Below are positions 42,016 to 51,085 of a stretch of DNA of 64,000 nt, in pieces. The DNA is taken from positions 620,001 through 684,000 of the forward strand of contig NZ_JALIGC010000040.1 in the NCBI RefSeq assembly GCF_024764775.1, given 5' to 3'. Both the position numbers and the translations under genes were made by a program. The notes below the pieces were generated by a model. It worked only from the letters and a program-made list of their open reading frames with translations, did not search any database and had not been told where the DNA came from. This DNA comes from Scandinavium manionii. Its GTDB lineage: Bacteria > Pseudomonadota > Gammaproteobacteria > Enterobacterales > Enterobacteriaceae. The stretch's first letter is position 1. Every line of letters begins with the position of its first letter.

Positions 42016-42819
42016 ATGGGACTGTTTCAACGAATAAAATCTTCACTGTGCGCCCTGTTCCGCGGCCGTTACACCTGGCCCGGCATGGACATCACGCTGG
42101 CAGGTGGGCAACAGCTGCACCTGGTCGGCAGCATTCATATGGGCACTCGCGATATGTCGCCGCTCCCCCCGCGGTTGATCAAACTGATTCAGCAGGCCGA
42201 TGCGCTGATCGTCGAAGCCGATATCACCGGCAGCGAGACGCCGTTTCGTGATCTCCCAGCGTATCCACCGTTGCGTGAGCGTCTGAGTGAAGCCTGTTTT
42301 CAGCAGCTGGAAAAGCTGACCGATGAGCTCGGGCTTTCCGTAGCGCTGTTCGACAGCCAGCCGCTGTGGCAAGTAGCGATGGTGCTGCAAGCCACGCAGG
42401 CACAAAAGCTGGGTTTACGTCCTGATTACGGGATTGATTATCAGCTGTTAAATACCGCGCGGGAAGCTAACCGTAAGGTCATCGAACTGGAAGGGGCTGA
42501 GAGCCAGATAGCGCTACTGCGTGATATGCCTGACAACGGGCTGGCGCTGCTGGAAGATACCCTGACCCACTGGCACACCAATGCACGTTTGCTGCAAGTG
42601 ATGATTGGCTGGTGGATGGAGCAGCCGCCGGGCGAAACACCGTCGCTGCCGAATACTTTCAGCCACTCGCTGTACGACGTGTTGATGCATCAGCGAAACC
42701 TGGCCTGGCGAGAAAAATTGCACACGTTGCCGCCGGGGCGCTATGTGGTTGCCGTCGGGGCACTGCATTTATACGGGGAAGGAAATTTGCCGTCGATGCT
42801 GCGATCAACGCGTAAATAA
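42016..42819 (+). CDS. ybaP: TraB/GumN-family protein YbaP
   Basis: A 267-residue protein of the TraB/GumN family. The N-terminal motif VGSIHMGTRDM and the C-terminal AVGALHLYGEGN hold the paired GxxH and ExxGxxH-type residues seen in putative metalloproteases of this family. EADITGS and the central ATQAQKLGLRPDYGIDYQLL motifs match E. coli YbaP. The ATG at 42016 has GGAG upstream and gives the family N-terminus. Its function is not established. Its stop codon overlaps the end of the ChiX terminator on the other strand. Confidence 0.92.
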   Translation: MGLFQRIKSSLCALFRGRYTWPGMDITLAGGQQLHLVGSIHMGTRDMSPLPPRLIKLIQQADALIVEADITGSETPFRDLPAYPPLRERLSEACFQQLEKLTDELGLSVALFDSQPLWQVAMVLQATQAQKLGLRPDYGIDYQLLNTAREANRKVIELEGAESQIALLRDMPDNGLALLEDTLTHWHTNARLLQVMIGWWMEQPPGETPSLPNTFSHSLYDVLMHQRNLAWREKLHTLPPGRYVVAVGALHLYGEGNLPSMLRSTRK

Positions 42820-42899
42820 AAAAGTGGCCAATATTTCTATTGGCCCGTCAAAGAGGAATTTCATCGTTATTATTATCCCGAAGTTCGCACTTCGGATCC
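42818..42899 (-). ncRNA. chiX: Hfq-dependent small RNA ChiX (MicM/SroB)
   Basis: On the minus strand the sequence runs GAAATTCCTCTTTGACGGGC (the seed that pairs with chiP and the chb leader), then GGCCAAT/ATTGGCC as a terminator stem and a final T-run at 42823-42818. The region upstream holds ATAATAATAA and a 5' hairpin CCGAAGT/ACTTCGG. Position between ybaP and ybaK is as in E. coli. The RNA represses chitoporin and is itself destroyed by base pairing with chb mRNA. The 5' hairpin differs in sequence from that of E. coli but keeps its shape. The 5' end is approximate. Confidence 0.92.
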
Positions 42900-42904
42900 T
42901 CAGA

Positions 42905-42934
42905 TTGTCGCTCAAAGTCAGCATCACTGCCAAC
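42905..42934 (-). promoter_or_regulatory. chiX promoter
   Basis: On the minus strand TTGGCA (42934-42929) and GACAAT (42910-42905) are 18 bp apart, a good sigma-70 pair about 6 bases before the expected ChiX 5' end. Confidence 0.75.
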
Positions 42935-43019
42935 ACTATTGCGCAAGATAGTACTATTTTTTCGACAATCTTCAGGCGTATGCTGGCCCCAGTTCACCCC
43001 GGTTGTAAGAAGGATGGTT

Positions 43020-43499
43020 ATGACTCCCGCCGTTAAGTTACTCGAAAAAAACAAGATCTCTTTCCAGATCCATAGCTACGATCACGATCCAAATGAAACC
43101 GACTTTGGCGATGAAGCCGTGCGTAAACTCGGCCTGAATGCGGACCAGGTTTACAAAACACTTTTGGTCGCGATGAATGGCGATATGAAGCATCTGGCCG
43201 TCGCCGTGACCCCCGTCGCGACGCAGCTGGATTTGAAAAAAGTCGCTAAAGCATTGGGCGCGAAGAAAGTCGATATGGCCGATCCGATGGTCGCCCAGCG
43301 CATCACCGGGTATCTGGTGGGCGGCATTAGCCCGCTGGGGCAGAAGAAACGCCTGCCGACGCTGATTGACGCTCCAGCTCAGACTTTCGAGACGATTTAT
43401 GTTTCTGGTGGAAGACGCGGGCTGGATATTGAATTAGCGGCGAGCGATTTGGCCAAAATGCTAGATGCGAAATTTGCGGATATTGCGCGACAGGATTAA
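43020..43499 (+). CDS. ybaK: Cys-tRNA(Pro)/Cys-tRNA(Cys) deacylase YbaK
   Basis: A trans-editing enzyme that removes cysteine from mischarged tRNA(Pro). The 159 residues match E. coli; KTLLVAMNGDMKHLAVAVTP carries the family's essential lysine, and GYLVGGISPLGQKKRLP is the conserved substrate loop. The ATG at 43020 has an AAGAAGGA site upstream; the same frame is open back to 42840 but that part covers chiX. The chiX promoter diverges from this gene about 85 bp upstream. Confidence 0.95.
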   Translation: MTPAVKLLEKNKISFQIHSYDHDPNETDFGDEAVRKLGLNADQVYKTLLVAMNGDMKHLAVAVTPVATQLDLKKVAKALGAKKVDMADPMVAQRITGYLVGGISPLGQKKRLPTLIDAPAQTFETIYVSGGRRGLDIELAASDLAKMLDAKFADIARQD

Positions 43500-43570
43500 T
43501 GCCCCAAGAAGGCGTCGGCCCGGTCAGCTTGCGCCGCCAGACCGACAAAACAGTTCTCTTCAAAGACAAC

Positions 43571-45223
43571 TTACTGCCAGCTCACTTCCCCTTTCGGTTC
43601 ATAAGCATTCACATCTAGCGGTGAGTTCTGCTCAACATATTGTTTCAGCACTTCGGCATCGATAAACCCGGTATTCACATAGCCAGGTTTGCTGTCGATA
43701 TGCGGATAACCATCACCGCCAGTGGCGTTAAAACTCAGCGTCGCCATACGGTAGGTTTTGTTCGGGTCAATCGGCTCGCCTTTGATTTTCAGGTCGTTCA
43801 GCTGACCGCCTTTCGCCACAAAACTGACGTTTGCAAACTGCGGATATGCCCCTGAATCCGGCTTCATCTGCGCGACCGCCGTCAGATAATCCGTCACGTC
43901 TTTGCCAGTCATGTCGACATACACCACCACGTTGCCGAACGGCTGCACTTTCAGCACGTCTTTGTAAGTGATTTTGCCCGCTTCGATGGAATCGCGGATC
44001 CCGCCGCCGCTCATTACCGCAAAATCAGCGTTAGTGCGCGCCATTTGCGCCGCCAAAATCAGATGCCCCATATTGGTTTGCACGAAACGCACTTTGCTGC
44101 GATCGCCTTCAAGATGGCCATTCACGTCACCCACTTTCACGCCCAGCTGTGCTTTACCTTTATTCTGGAACGGCGTCAGCAGCGAGAGCATCTGCGGGTT
44201 TTCCGGGATCTGCGGGGTATAAAGTACGCGCTCACTTTGCCCGTTATCGTAGGTCACCTTTTTCTTCAGGTTGACCGGGATAAGCTGATAATGCACCAGC
44301 TTCATCTCGCCATTGCGGAATTCGAAATCTGCGCGGCCCACGTATTTGCCCCATTCATGGGCTTGCACAATCCAGATGCCGTTTTGCTTATCCGGCGCGC
44401 ACGGTGTGCCCGGCACGTAATCGACCTGCTTTTTATTCTCTGACGCCATGCAGACCGGGTCCTGTGAGTGACCACCCACAATCATCGCTAATGAACCGGC
44501 TGGCAGGCTGCGCGCCATTTCCACATCACCTGGTGCGTTCGAGCCATGATTGCCGTTGTCATAGTGGCCCATATGGGTGGCGGCCAGGATGACGTCCGGT
44601 TTCTGCGTTTGCTGCAGCTCCTGAATCACCAGCTTCGCTTCTTCAGCCGGATTACGGAATTCGATATCGGTGAAGTTTTCCGGGTTACCAATTTTAGCGG
44701 TGTCGTCGGTGGTTAAGCCAATCACCGCAATTTTCAGTCCCTGACGGTTAAACAGCGCCCACGGTTTGAACAGGCGTTCGCCGGTGCTTTTCTGGTAAAT
44801 ATTGGCGGACAGGAATGGGAACTTAGACCATTTTTCCTGCTGACGCAGCACCGACAGCGGATTGTCGAACTCATGATTGCCGACCGCCATCGCGTCGTAG
44901 CCGACCAGATTCATACCGCGGAAATCGGGCTCAGCATCCTGCAAATCAGATTCCGGTACGCCGGTGTTGATATCACCGCCCGACAGCAGCAGCACGCTGC
45001 CGCCTTCAGCTGCCACTTCTCTCCTAATACCGTCCACCAGCGTCTTTTGCGCCGCCAGGCCGTATTCTCCGTATTCACTGCGCCAGAAATGGCCGTGGTG
45101 GTCGTTGGTATGCAGGATGGTGATTTTGTAGGTTTTATCCTGCTCATACGCCTGCACTTGCAGGCTGGTCAGCGACCATGCTGCCAGCATTGCCAGCGCC
45201 ACACCGCGTTTCAAACATTTCAT
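43571..45223 (-). CDS. ushA: UDP-sugar hydrolase/5'-nucleotidase UshA
   Basis: Periplasmic enzyme that degrades nucleotides and UDP-glucose. The 550 residues equal E. coli UshA. The N-terminal signal peptide (MKCLKRGVALAMLAAWSLT...QA) is followed by the two-metal domain with LHTNDHHGHF, SGGDINTG, GNHEFDN, ATHMGHYD and GGHSQD, and the C-terminal substrate domain with SGGGIRDS and NATGGDGYP. The ATG at 45223 has GGGAGAGAG upstream. The gene is convergent to ybaK. Confidence 0.97.
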   Translation of the reverse strand: MKCLKRGVALAMLAAWSLTSLQVQAYEQDKTYKITILHTNDHHGHFWRSEYGEYGLAAQKTLVDGIRREVAAEGGSVLLLSGGDINTGVPESDLQDAEPDFRGMNLVGYDAMAVGNHEFDNPLSVLRQQEKWSKFPFLSANIYQKSTGERLFKPWALFNRQGLKIAVIGLTTDDTAKIGNPENFTDIEFRNPAEEAKLVIQELQQTQKPDVILAATHMGHYDNGNHGSNAPGDVEMARSLPAGSLAMIVGGHSQDPVCMASENKKQVDYVPGTPCAPDKQNGIWIVQAHEWGKYVGRADFEFRNGEMKLVHYQLIPVNLKKKVTYDNGQSERVLYTPQIPENPQMLSLLTPFQNKGKAQLGVKVGDVNGHLEGDRSKVRFVQTNMGHLILAAQMARTNADFAVMSGGGIRDSIEAGKITYKDVLKVQPFGNVVVYVDMTGKDVTDYLTAVAQMKPDSGAYPQFANVSFVAKGGQLNDLKIKGEPIDPNKTYRMATLSFNATGGDGYPHIDSKPGYVNTGFIDAEVLKQYVEQNSPLDVNAYEPKGEVSWQ

Positions 45224-45397
45224 GACTCTCTCCCTGACTAAATGACAAGTGCAGAAATTACAATGAGTAACAAGCATAGACAAATATGTTTTCAGAATTG
45301 AGACTTTCTTCAAACGTCCGACACCGTTATCTTAGTCTGATAATTATTACAGAGTCGATTTTCCCCAACGTCGCAATCAACTACTTAAGTGAAATCT

Positions 45398-46618
45398 ATG
45401 GCAATCAGTGAAACCAGTCCGACGCTGTCAGGCCCGTCTGCGCCACCGCAAAAGGCCAGAACCTCCTTTGGCATTCTGGGCGCAATCAGCCTTTCCCATC
45501 TGCTAAACGATATGATCCAGTCGCTTATCCTGGCGATTTACCCTCTGCTGCAATCGGAGTTCTCTCTGACCTTCGTGCAGATCGGGATGATAACCCTGAC
45601 CTTCCAGCTAACCTCTTCGCTATTGCAGCCGGTGGTCGGCTACTGGACCGATAAATACCCGATGCCGTGGTCGCTGCCGATTGGCATGTGCTTTACCCTG
45701 AGCGGGCTGGTGCTGCTGGCGATGGCGGGCAGTTTTGAAGCCGTGGTACTTGCGGCGGCGTTGGTCGGGACCGGTTCATCGGTGTTCCATCCGGAATCTT
45801 CCCGCGTGGCGCGCATGGCCTCCGGTGGGCGTCATGGCCTGGCGCAGTCTCTGTTCCAGGTCGGTGGCAACTTCGGTAGCTCGCTGGGTCCCTTGCTGGC
45901 GGCACTGATTATCGCGCCCTACGGCAAAGGGAACGTGGCGTGGTTCGTGCTTGCCGCGCTGCTGGCGATTGTGGTTCTGGCACAGATCAGCCGCTGGTAC
46001 GCCGCTCAGCACCGGATAAACAAGGGCAAACCGGTCGCGAAAATTGTTAATCCGCTGCCGCGCAACAAAGTCATACTGGCTGTGAGCGTCCTGTTGCTGC
46101 TGATATTCTCGAAATACTTCTATATGGCGAGTATTAGCAGCTATTACACCTTTTATCTGATGCATAAATTCGGATTATCGATCCAGAATGCGCAGTTTCA
46201 TCTGTTTGCCTTCCTGTTCGCGGTGGCGGCTGGGACCGTGATTGGCGGGCCTGTCGGTGATAAGATCGGACGTAAATACGTAATTTGGGGTTCTATCCTT
46301 GGCGTTGCGCCGTTTACGCTAATTTTACCTTACGCAACACTGGAATGGACCGGGATTTTAACGGTGATCATTGGATTTATCCTCGCCTCGGCGTTTTCCG
46401 CCATCCTGGTGTACGCTCAGGAGCTGTTACCGGGCAGAATCGGCATGGTTTCTGGGCTATTCTTCGGCTTCGCATTCGGGATGGGTGGCCTTGGGGCCGC
46501 AGTTCTGGGGGTGGTTGCCGACCATACCAGCATCGAAGAAGTCTATAAAATCTGTGCTTTCCTGCCATTACTGGGGATGTTGACCATATTCCTGCCTGAC
46601 AATCGTCATAAAGCCTGA
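45398..46618 (+). CDS. fsr: Fosmidomycin resistance/MFS exporter Fsr
   Basis: A 406-residue, 12-helix major facilitator, equal in length to E. coli Fsr, which exports fosmidomycin when over-expressed. The motif between helices 2 and 3 (GYWTDKYPMPWSLPIG) and GTGSSVFHPESSRVARMASG are family features. The ATG at 45398 is preferred over a GTG at 45389 because it gives the E. coli-type length. It diverges from ushA. A hairpin terminator follows at 46624. Confidence 0.95.
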   Translation: MAISETSPTLSGPSAPPQKARTSFGILGAISLSHLLNDMIQSLILAIYPLLQSEFSLTFVQIGMITLTFQLTSSLLQPVVGYWTDKYPMPWSLPIGMCFTLSGLVLLAMAGSFEAVVLAAALVGTGSSVFHPESSRVARMASGGRHGLAQSLFQVGGNFGSSLGPLLAALIIAPYGKGNVAWFVLAALLAIVVLAQISRWYAAQHRINKGKPVAKIVNPLPRNKVILAVSVLLLLIFSKYFYMASISSYYTFYLMHKFGLSIQNAQFHLFAFLFAVAAGTVIGGPVGDKIGRKYVIWGSILGVAPFTLILPYATLEWTGILTVIIGFILASAFSAILVYAQELLPGRIGMVSGLFFGFAFGMGGLGAAVLGVVADHTSIEEVYKICAFLPLLGMLTIFLPDNRHKA

Positions 46619-46623
46619 TTTTC

Positions 46624-46656
46624 TGGCCGTCAGATTGAAACTTTGACGGCCATTTC
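46624..46656 (+). terminator. Terminator after fsr
   Basis: TGGCCGTCA and TGACGGCCA form a 9-bp stem with an 11-base loop just after the fsr stop, followed by TTTCC. The remaining stretch to 46853 is AT-rich and should hold the ybaL promoter. Confidence 0.65.
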
Positions 46657-46853
46657 CCTAAGGTTTATCAGTCCTCTCCTCTCATGAGTCCCTTTCTTTT
46701 CCCATCTGGGTGCTTTTTACGTCAAATTCCTTTTTTATTATAAATTCAACAATTATTCATAAACAGAATGGTTGAAATTGTCATAAACTATTACTCGGTT
46801 TTTTGGCTTTTTTAGGCCAGAAATGGAACCCAGCAGCCACGAAAGGAGACGGA

Positions 46854-48530
46854 ATGCATCACGCGACACCGCTAATCACCACCATTGTAGGGGGGCTCGT
46901 CCTCGCCTTTATCTTCGGCATGATCGCCAACAAGCTGCGTATTTCTCCTCTGGTGGGCTATTTATTGGCCGGCGTGCTGTCAGGACCCTTTACCCCCGGC
47001 TTCGTGGCCGATACCAAACTTGCCCCTGAACTGGCGGAACTCGGCGTAATTTTGCTGATGTTCGGCGTGGGACTGCATTTCTCGCTGAAGGATTTGATGG
47101 CGGTAAAGACCATCGCCATTCCCGGCGCTATTGCACAAATTGCGGTCGCCACGCTGCTGGGTATGGGGCTTTCAGCAGGATTAGGCTGGTCGCTGATGAC
47201 CGGCATCGTCTTTGGCCTGTGTCTCTCTACCGCCAGTACCGTGGTGCTGCTACGCGCGCTTGAAGAGAGGCAACTGGTCGACAGCCAGCGAGGGCAAATT
47301 GCCATTGGCTGGCTGATTGTCGAAGATCTGGTGATGGTGCTGACGCTGGTGATGCTGCCTGCGATTGCCAGCATGACTGAGCAAGGCGACGTGGGCTTCG
47401 CTACGCTGGCGCTCGACTTAAGTCTGACCATCGGCAAAGTTATCGCCTTTATCGCCGTGATGCTGCTGGTAGGCCGCCGTCTGGTACCGTGGATTTTAGC
47501 TCGCAGCGCTGCCACCGGTTCTCGAGAACTGTTCACCCTGTCGGTGCTGGCACTGGCGCTGGGCATTGCCTTTGGCGCGGTTGAGCTGTTCGACGTCTCC
47601 TTCGCCCTCGGCGCATTTTTCGCCGGTATGGTGCTCAACGAATCTGAACTCAGTCATCGCGCCGCGCACGATACACTGCCGCTGCGCGATGCCTTCGCGG
47701 TGCTGTTCTTTGTCTCCGTCGGGATGTTGTTCGACCCGATGGTGCTTATCGAGCAGCCGCTGGCGGTACTCGGCACGCTGGCAATTATCGTCTTCGGTAA
47801 GTCGGTCGCCGCGTTTGCGCTGGTTCGCCTGTTCGGGCATTCGCAGCGCACCGCCTTAACCATTGCCGCGAGCCTGGCGCAGATCGGTGAATTCGCATTC
47901 ATTCTTGCCGGCCTCGGTATGGCGCTGGGGCTGCTGCCACAGGCCGGACAGAATCTGGTGCTGGCGGGTGCAATCCTGTCGATTATGCTCAATCCGGTGC
48001 TGTTTGCGTTGCTGGAAAAATACCTCGATAAAACCGAAACCCTCGACGAACAGACCCTCGAAGAAGCGATTGAGGATGAAAAGCAGATCCCGGTGGATAT
48101 CTGTAATCATGCGCTGCTGGTTGGCTTTGGCCGCGTCGGAAGCCTGCTGGGCGAGAAGCTGATGGCCCAGGGCATTCCACTGGTGGTGATTGAAACATCA
48201 CGTACCCGGGTCGATGAACTGCGCGAGCGCGGCATTCGGGCGGTGCTAGGCAATGCGGCGAGTGAAGAGATTATGAATCTGGCGCATCTTGATTGCGCGC
48301 GCTGGCTACTGCTGACGATTCCGAATGGCTACGAGGCGGGCGAGATTGTCGCGTCGGCCAGAGAAAAATGCCCGACCATTGAGATTATTGCCCGCGCGCA
48401 TTACGACGATGAGGTGGATTACATCACCGAGCGTGGCGCGAACAAAGTAGTGATGGGCGAGCGTGAGATTGCCAATACGATGCTGACGCTGCTGGAGAAA
48501 CCGGCAGTGGACGAAGCGGTAACGGGATAA
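46854..48530 (+). CDS. ybaL: Putative K+/H+ antiporter YbaL (CPA2 family, TrkA-N domain)
   Basis: A 558-residue inner-membrane protein. About 12 helices of a cation:proton antiporter fold (residues 5-385, with LCLSTASTVVLLRALEER and ASLAQIGEFAFILAGLG) are joined to a cytoplasmic RCK domain (410-530, ALLVGFGRVGSLLGEKL and ETSRTRVDELRERG). The ATG at 46854 has GGAGAC upstream and gives the E. coli length; the in-frame extension to 46803 is not conserved. The substrate ion is inferred from KefB/KefC relatives. Confidence 0.94.
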   Translation: MHHATPLITTIVGGLVLAFIFGMIANKLRISPLVGYLLAGVLSGPFTPGFVADTKLAPELAELGVILLMFGVGLHFSLKDLMAVKTIAIPGAIAQIAVATLLGMGLSAGLGWSLMTGIVFGLCLSTASTVVLLRALEERQLVDSQRGQIAIGWLIVEDLVMVLTLVMLPAIASMTEQGDVGFATLALDLSLTIGKVIAFIAVMLLVGRRLVPWILARSAATGSRELFTLSVLALALGIAFGAVELFDVSFALGAFFAGMVLNESELSHRAAHDTLPLRDAFAVLFFVSVGMLFDPMVLIEQPLAVLGTLAIIVFGKSVAAFALVRLFGHSQRTALTIAASLAQIGEFAFILAGLGMALGLLPQAGQNLVLAGAILSIMLNPVLFALLEKYLDKTETLDEQTLEEAIEDEKQIPVDICNHALLVGFGRVGSLLGEKLMAQGIPLVVIETSRTRVDELRERGIRAVLGNAASEEIMNLAHLDCARWLLLTIPNGYEAGEIVASAREKCPTIEIIARAHYDDEVDYITERGANKVVMGEREIANTMLTLLEKPAVDEAVTG

Positions 48531-48572
48531 GGCCCCGTAGACACGGTCAGCCCACCGGCTGTCTAACGTAAA

Positions 48573-48603
48573 TGCCCGACGGCGCGTTGCTTGTCGGGCC
48601 TAC
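48573..48603. repeat. REP unit after ybaL
   Basis: TGCCCGACGGCGCG... ending GTCGGGCCTAC is a standard 31-bp enterobacterial REP palindrome between the convergent ybaL and gsk genes. An imperfect dyad lies just before it (48540-48565). Confidence 0.8.
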
Positions 48604-48617
48604 ACGACCTACATTGC

Positions 48618-49922
48618 TTACCGATCCCAGTAAGACTCTTCCAGACTGTCTTCCCGCTCCGGTAGCCCCCGCGTCAGACGCGGAGAATGCTGGTTCAGCA
48701 CCTGATAACTCACGCGATTGGCGTATTTACACACCTGCGCCAGCGAGGAATAAGTCAGCCATGTGAACGCGTGTTTGCTGGAGTTCGGTACGTTGCTGCG
48801 GTGGAAATTATTCGCCGTGATGTCATGCAGCAACGCCGCCAGCGCGCCGTCGCCCGCACCATTGGTGTTCATGATTTTCTCCGGACCGCCCATGTACGGG
48901 GCGATGTGGGAGTAAATACGCAACGGCTGCTGACAGTCTTTGTGACGCATCGCACGGCTGAATTCATACTGGTTAAATTCGGCAATCGCCCCCGGCAGCA
49001 GCGGATGCTGTGTCAGACGCTTTTTCTCTTCTTCGGTGAAGCCCGCCATGTACAGCCCAACCGGGCCTGCGGTGCAGAGCACTAAATCGACCCAATCCAG
49101 CGCTTTGTCAGACGCCAGCAGCGGGTCGGCAATGCCGGTCAACGCTTCGGCTTCTTCTTCGTTCATCGCCAGAATCGAGACGTTTTCTTTGAGGAAAGAC
49201 TGCCACCAGGCAGGATCGTCGGCAATGACGTATTTGGTTCCCAGCGTCAGCACCACCGGCACGTCATGCTTTTTGGCGTATTCCACCGCTTTCATGGTCG
49301 CATCACGCATCGGTTCGCCGGGCTTGCAGCGCACCAGATATGAGGTCAGCACCAGCGCCGAAGCGCCCGCAATCACCTCTTCCGGAATGCTTTCTGCGTG
49401 CAGCCGGTTCATGTGGCCGGGGCTAATCGCAAAGGTGCGCTCGCCGCTGTCGCTGATAAGCGTGAAACAGCGGCCAATTGGGCCATCTACGCCCTGCAGG
49501 TAGTTAAGGTCGGTGCGGCTGGAGGTGTTGCAGAGATAACGATAGGCGTAGCCGCCGATTTCGATGTTGCTGCACATCACGCCGAGCAGGATCGAACGGT
49601 CGTCGGCCAGCACCGAGTAGTTGTGCATGGTGTTGCCGATGGTTCCGCCGGCAAACTGATGAGTAATCAAGTCCTTACTCACCAGTTCCTGATAAAGCGC
49701 TTCCGCTACATCGTCTTCGATCACCAGCGAATGACCGCTGCTCAGGCCGTAACGGGCGACAAACCCGTCATCCACTTTGGCTTCGATATCCACCAGCGTC
49801 TGATCGATACCGACCACCCATGAAGCACTGTTTTCAGTTTCAGGCTGGATCTGCTGCAACAGCGGGTCGCGGGCGTTTACGGGGAAGTAATGTTTGGATT
49901 TGCGTTTACCGGGAAATTTCAT
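48618..49922 (-). CDS. gsk: Inosine-guanosine kinase Gsk
   Basis: Phosphorylates inosine and guanosine to the monophosphates in purine salvage. The 434 residues equal E. coli Gsk, a PfkB-family kinase with the anion-hole signature NTNGAGDGALAALLHD near residues 340-355, where the aspartate is the catalytic base, and GGTIGNTMHNYS near residues 94-105. The N-terminus MKFPGKRKSKHYFPV is the family form. In E. coli aes separates it from hemH; here the two are 76 bp apart with no aes. Confidence 0.95.
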   Translation of the reverse strand: MKFPGKRKSKHYFPVNARDPLLQQIQPETENSASWVVGIDQTLVDIEAKVDDGFVARYGLSSGHSLVIEDDVAEALYQELVSKDLITHQFAGGTIGNTMHNYSVLADDRSILLGVMCSNIEIGGYAYRYLCNTSSRTDLNYLQGVDGPIGRCFTLISDSGERTFAISPGHMNRLHAESIPEEVIAGASALVLTSYLVRCKPGEPMRDATMKAVEYAKKHDVPVVLTLGTKYVIADDPAWWQSFLKENVSILAMNEEEAEALTGIADPLLASDKALDWVDLVLCTAGPVGLYMAGFTEEEKKRLTQHPLLPGAIAEFNQYEFSRAMRHKDCQQPLRIYSHIAPYMGGPEKIMNTNGAGDGALAALLHDITANNFHRSNVPNSSKHAFTWLTYSSLAQVCKYANRVSYQVLNQHSPRLTRGLPEREDSLEESYWDR

Positions 49923-49998
49923 GGGATGCAGTCAGGTGGCTGTGAATAAGCGGAGAATAGTAGCATATTCTCCGCCCGTTCGCTCTCTGACTGCGGGC

Positions 49999-50961
49999 CT
50001 AGCGGTGGGGAGCGGTCAGATTGACCATCATTTCAATGTGTTCAGCCGAAGCATTTAGCGCAGGAATATATTCATACTTTTTGCCACCGGCTTCCAGGAA
50101 GAACTCTTTGTTCTGCACTGCGATTTCTTCCAGGGTTTCCAGACAATCAGCCGAAAAGCCCGGACACATCACTTGCACATGCTGCACACCTTTCTCACCG
50201 AGCATTTTCAGCGTGGCGTCAGTGTACGGCGTTAGCCACGGTTCACGGCCAAAACGCGACTGGTAGGTCATCATCACTTTGTCAGGTGAAATGTCGAGGG
50301 CCGAAGCCAGCTCGCGGGTGGTATCGCGGCAGCGCTGCGGATAGTCATCGCCTTCGTCAGCGTAGCGCTGCGGAATGCCGTGATAGGAGAGCAGCAGCAC
50401 GTCCGGCTCACCGTGTTCGGCAAACGAGGCTTTTGCGCTGCTGACCAGCGCCTGGATGTAGTCGTCATCGTCGGCGTAATCACGAATAAACGAGACGCCG
50501 GGAATGTAACGTTTGGTAGCTAAAATTCGGGCCAGTTCATCCCACACCGCCGCGACGGTCGAACAGGAATACTGTGGGTACAGCGGCAGGACGACAATGT
50601 GATCGACGTTATGGCTCAACAGCTCTTCCACCGCGCTTGCCAGCGATGGCGAGCCGTAGCTCATGCCGAGCACTACCGGCGTGTCCGGTAAGCGCTTAGC
50701 CAGCGCCTGCTGCTGCTGACGGCTGTACACCATCAACGGCGAGCCTTCGTCCATCCACACGGACTGATAGAGTTTCGCCACACGCGGTGAGCGCAGCGGC
50801 AGAATAACGCCGCGCAAAATCGGCCACCACAGGGCGCGCGGAGTATCGACGACGCGTGAGTCGCTAAGGAACTGGCGCAGATAGCGTTTAACCGCTTGCG
50901 GGGTGGGTGCATCGGGCGTGCCGAGGTTAGCTAACAGAATGCCGGTTTTCGTCTGACGCAT
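49999..50961 (-). CDS. hemH: Ferrochelatase HemH
   Basis: Inserts iron into protoporphyrin IX, the last step of haem synthesis. The 320 residues match E. coli HemH. LLANLGTPDAPTPQAVKRYL is the N-terminal signature, the catalytic histidine is in LLSYHGIPQRY (near residue 194), and the C-terminal VMCPGFSADCLETLEE segment carries the conserved glutamate. It lies downstream of adk on the minus strand, separated by a hairpin at 51052-51074. Confidence 0.97.
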   Translation of the reverse strand: MRQTKTGILLANLGTPDAPTPQAVKRYLRQFLSDSRVVDTPRALWWPILRGVILPLRSPRVAKLYQSVWMDEGSPLMVYSRQQQQALAKRLPDTPVVLGMSYGSPSLASAVEELLSHNVDHIVVLPLYPQYSCSTVAAVWDELARILATKRYIPGVSFIRDYADDDDYIQALVSSAKASFAEHGEPDVLLLSYHGIPQRYADEGDDYPQRCRDTTRELASALDISPDKVMMTYQSRFGREPWLTPYTDATLKMLGEKGVQHVQVMCPGFSADCLETLEEIAVQNKEFFLEAGGKKYEYIPALNASAEHIEMMVNLTAPHR

Positions 50962-51051
50962 TGCCGCCTCTTAGTCGTTAAATGGCTGATAATTGTAGCC
51001 GAAACGGCGCAGAGAAGTATCTATTGGTGTGAGAGGTAAGATGAGAAATTT

Positions 51052-51074
51052 TCTCACCCGGGAGCCGGGTGAGA
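51052..51074 (-). terminator. Hairpin after adk
   Basis: TCTCACCCGG and CCGGGTGAGA form a perfect 10-bp stem with a 3-base loop 11 bp after the adk stop. The downstream tract is AAAATTT rather than a pure T-run, so termination may be partial and allow hemH read-through. Confidence 0.6.
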
Positions 51075-51085
51075 GATCCAACGGA

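Noticed and set aside
42840..43019. 60-codon upstream extension of ybaK
   Set aside because: This part is the ChiX gene and promoter on the other strand; the normal YbaK start at 43020 has a good ribosome site.
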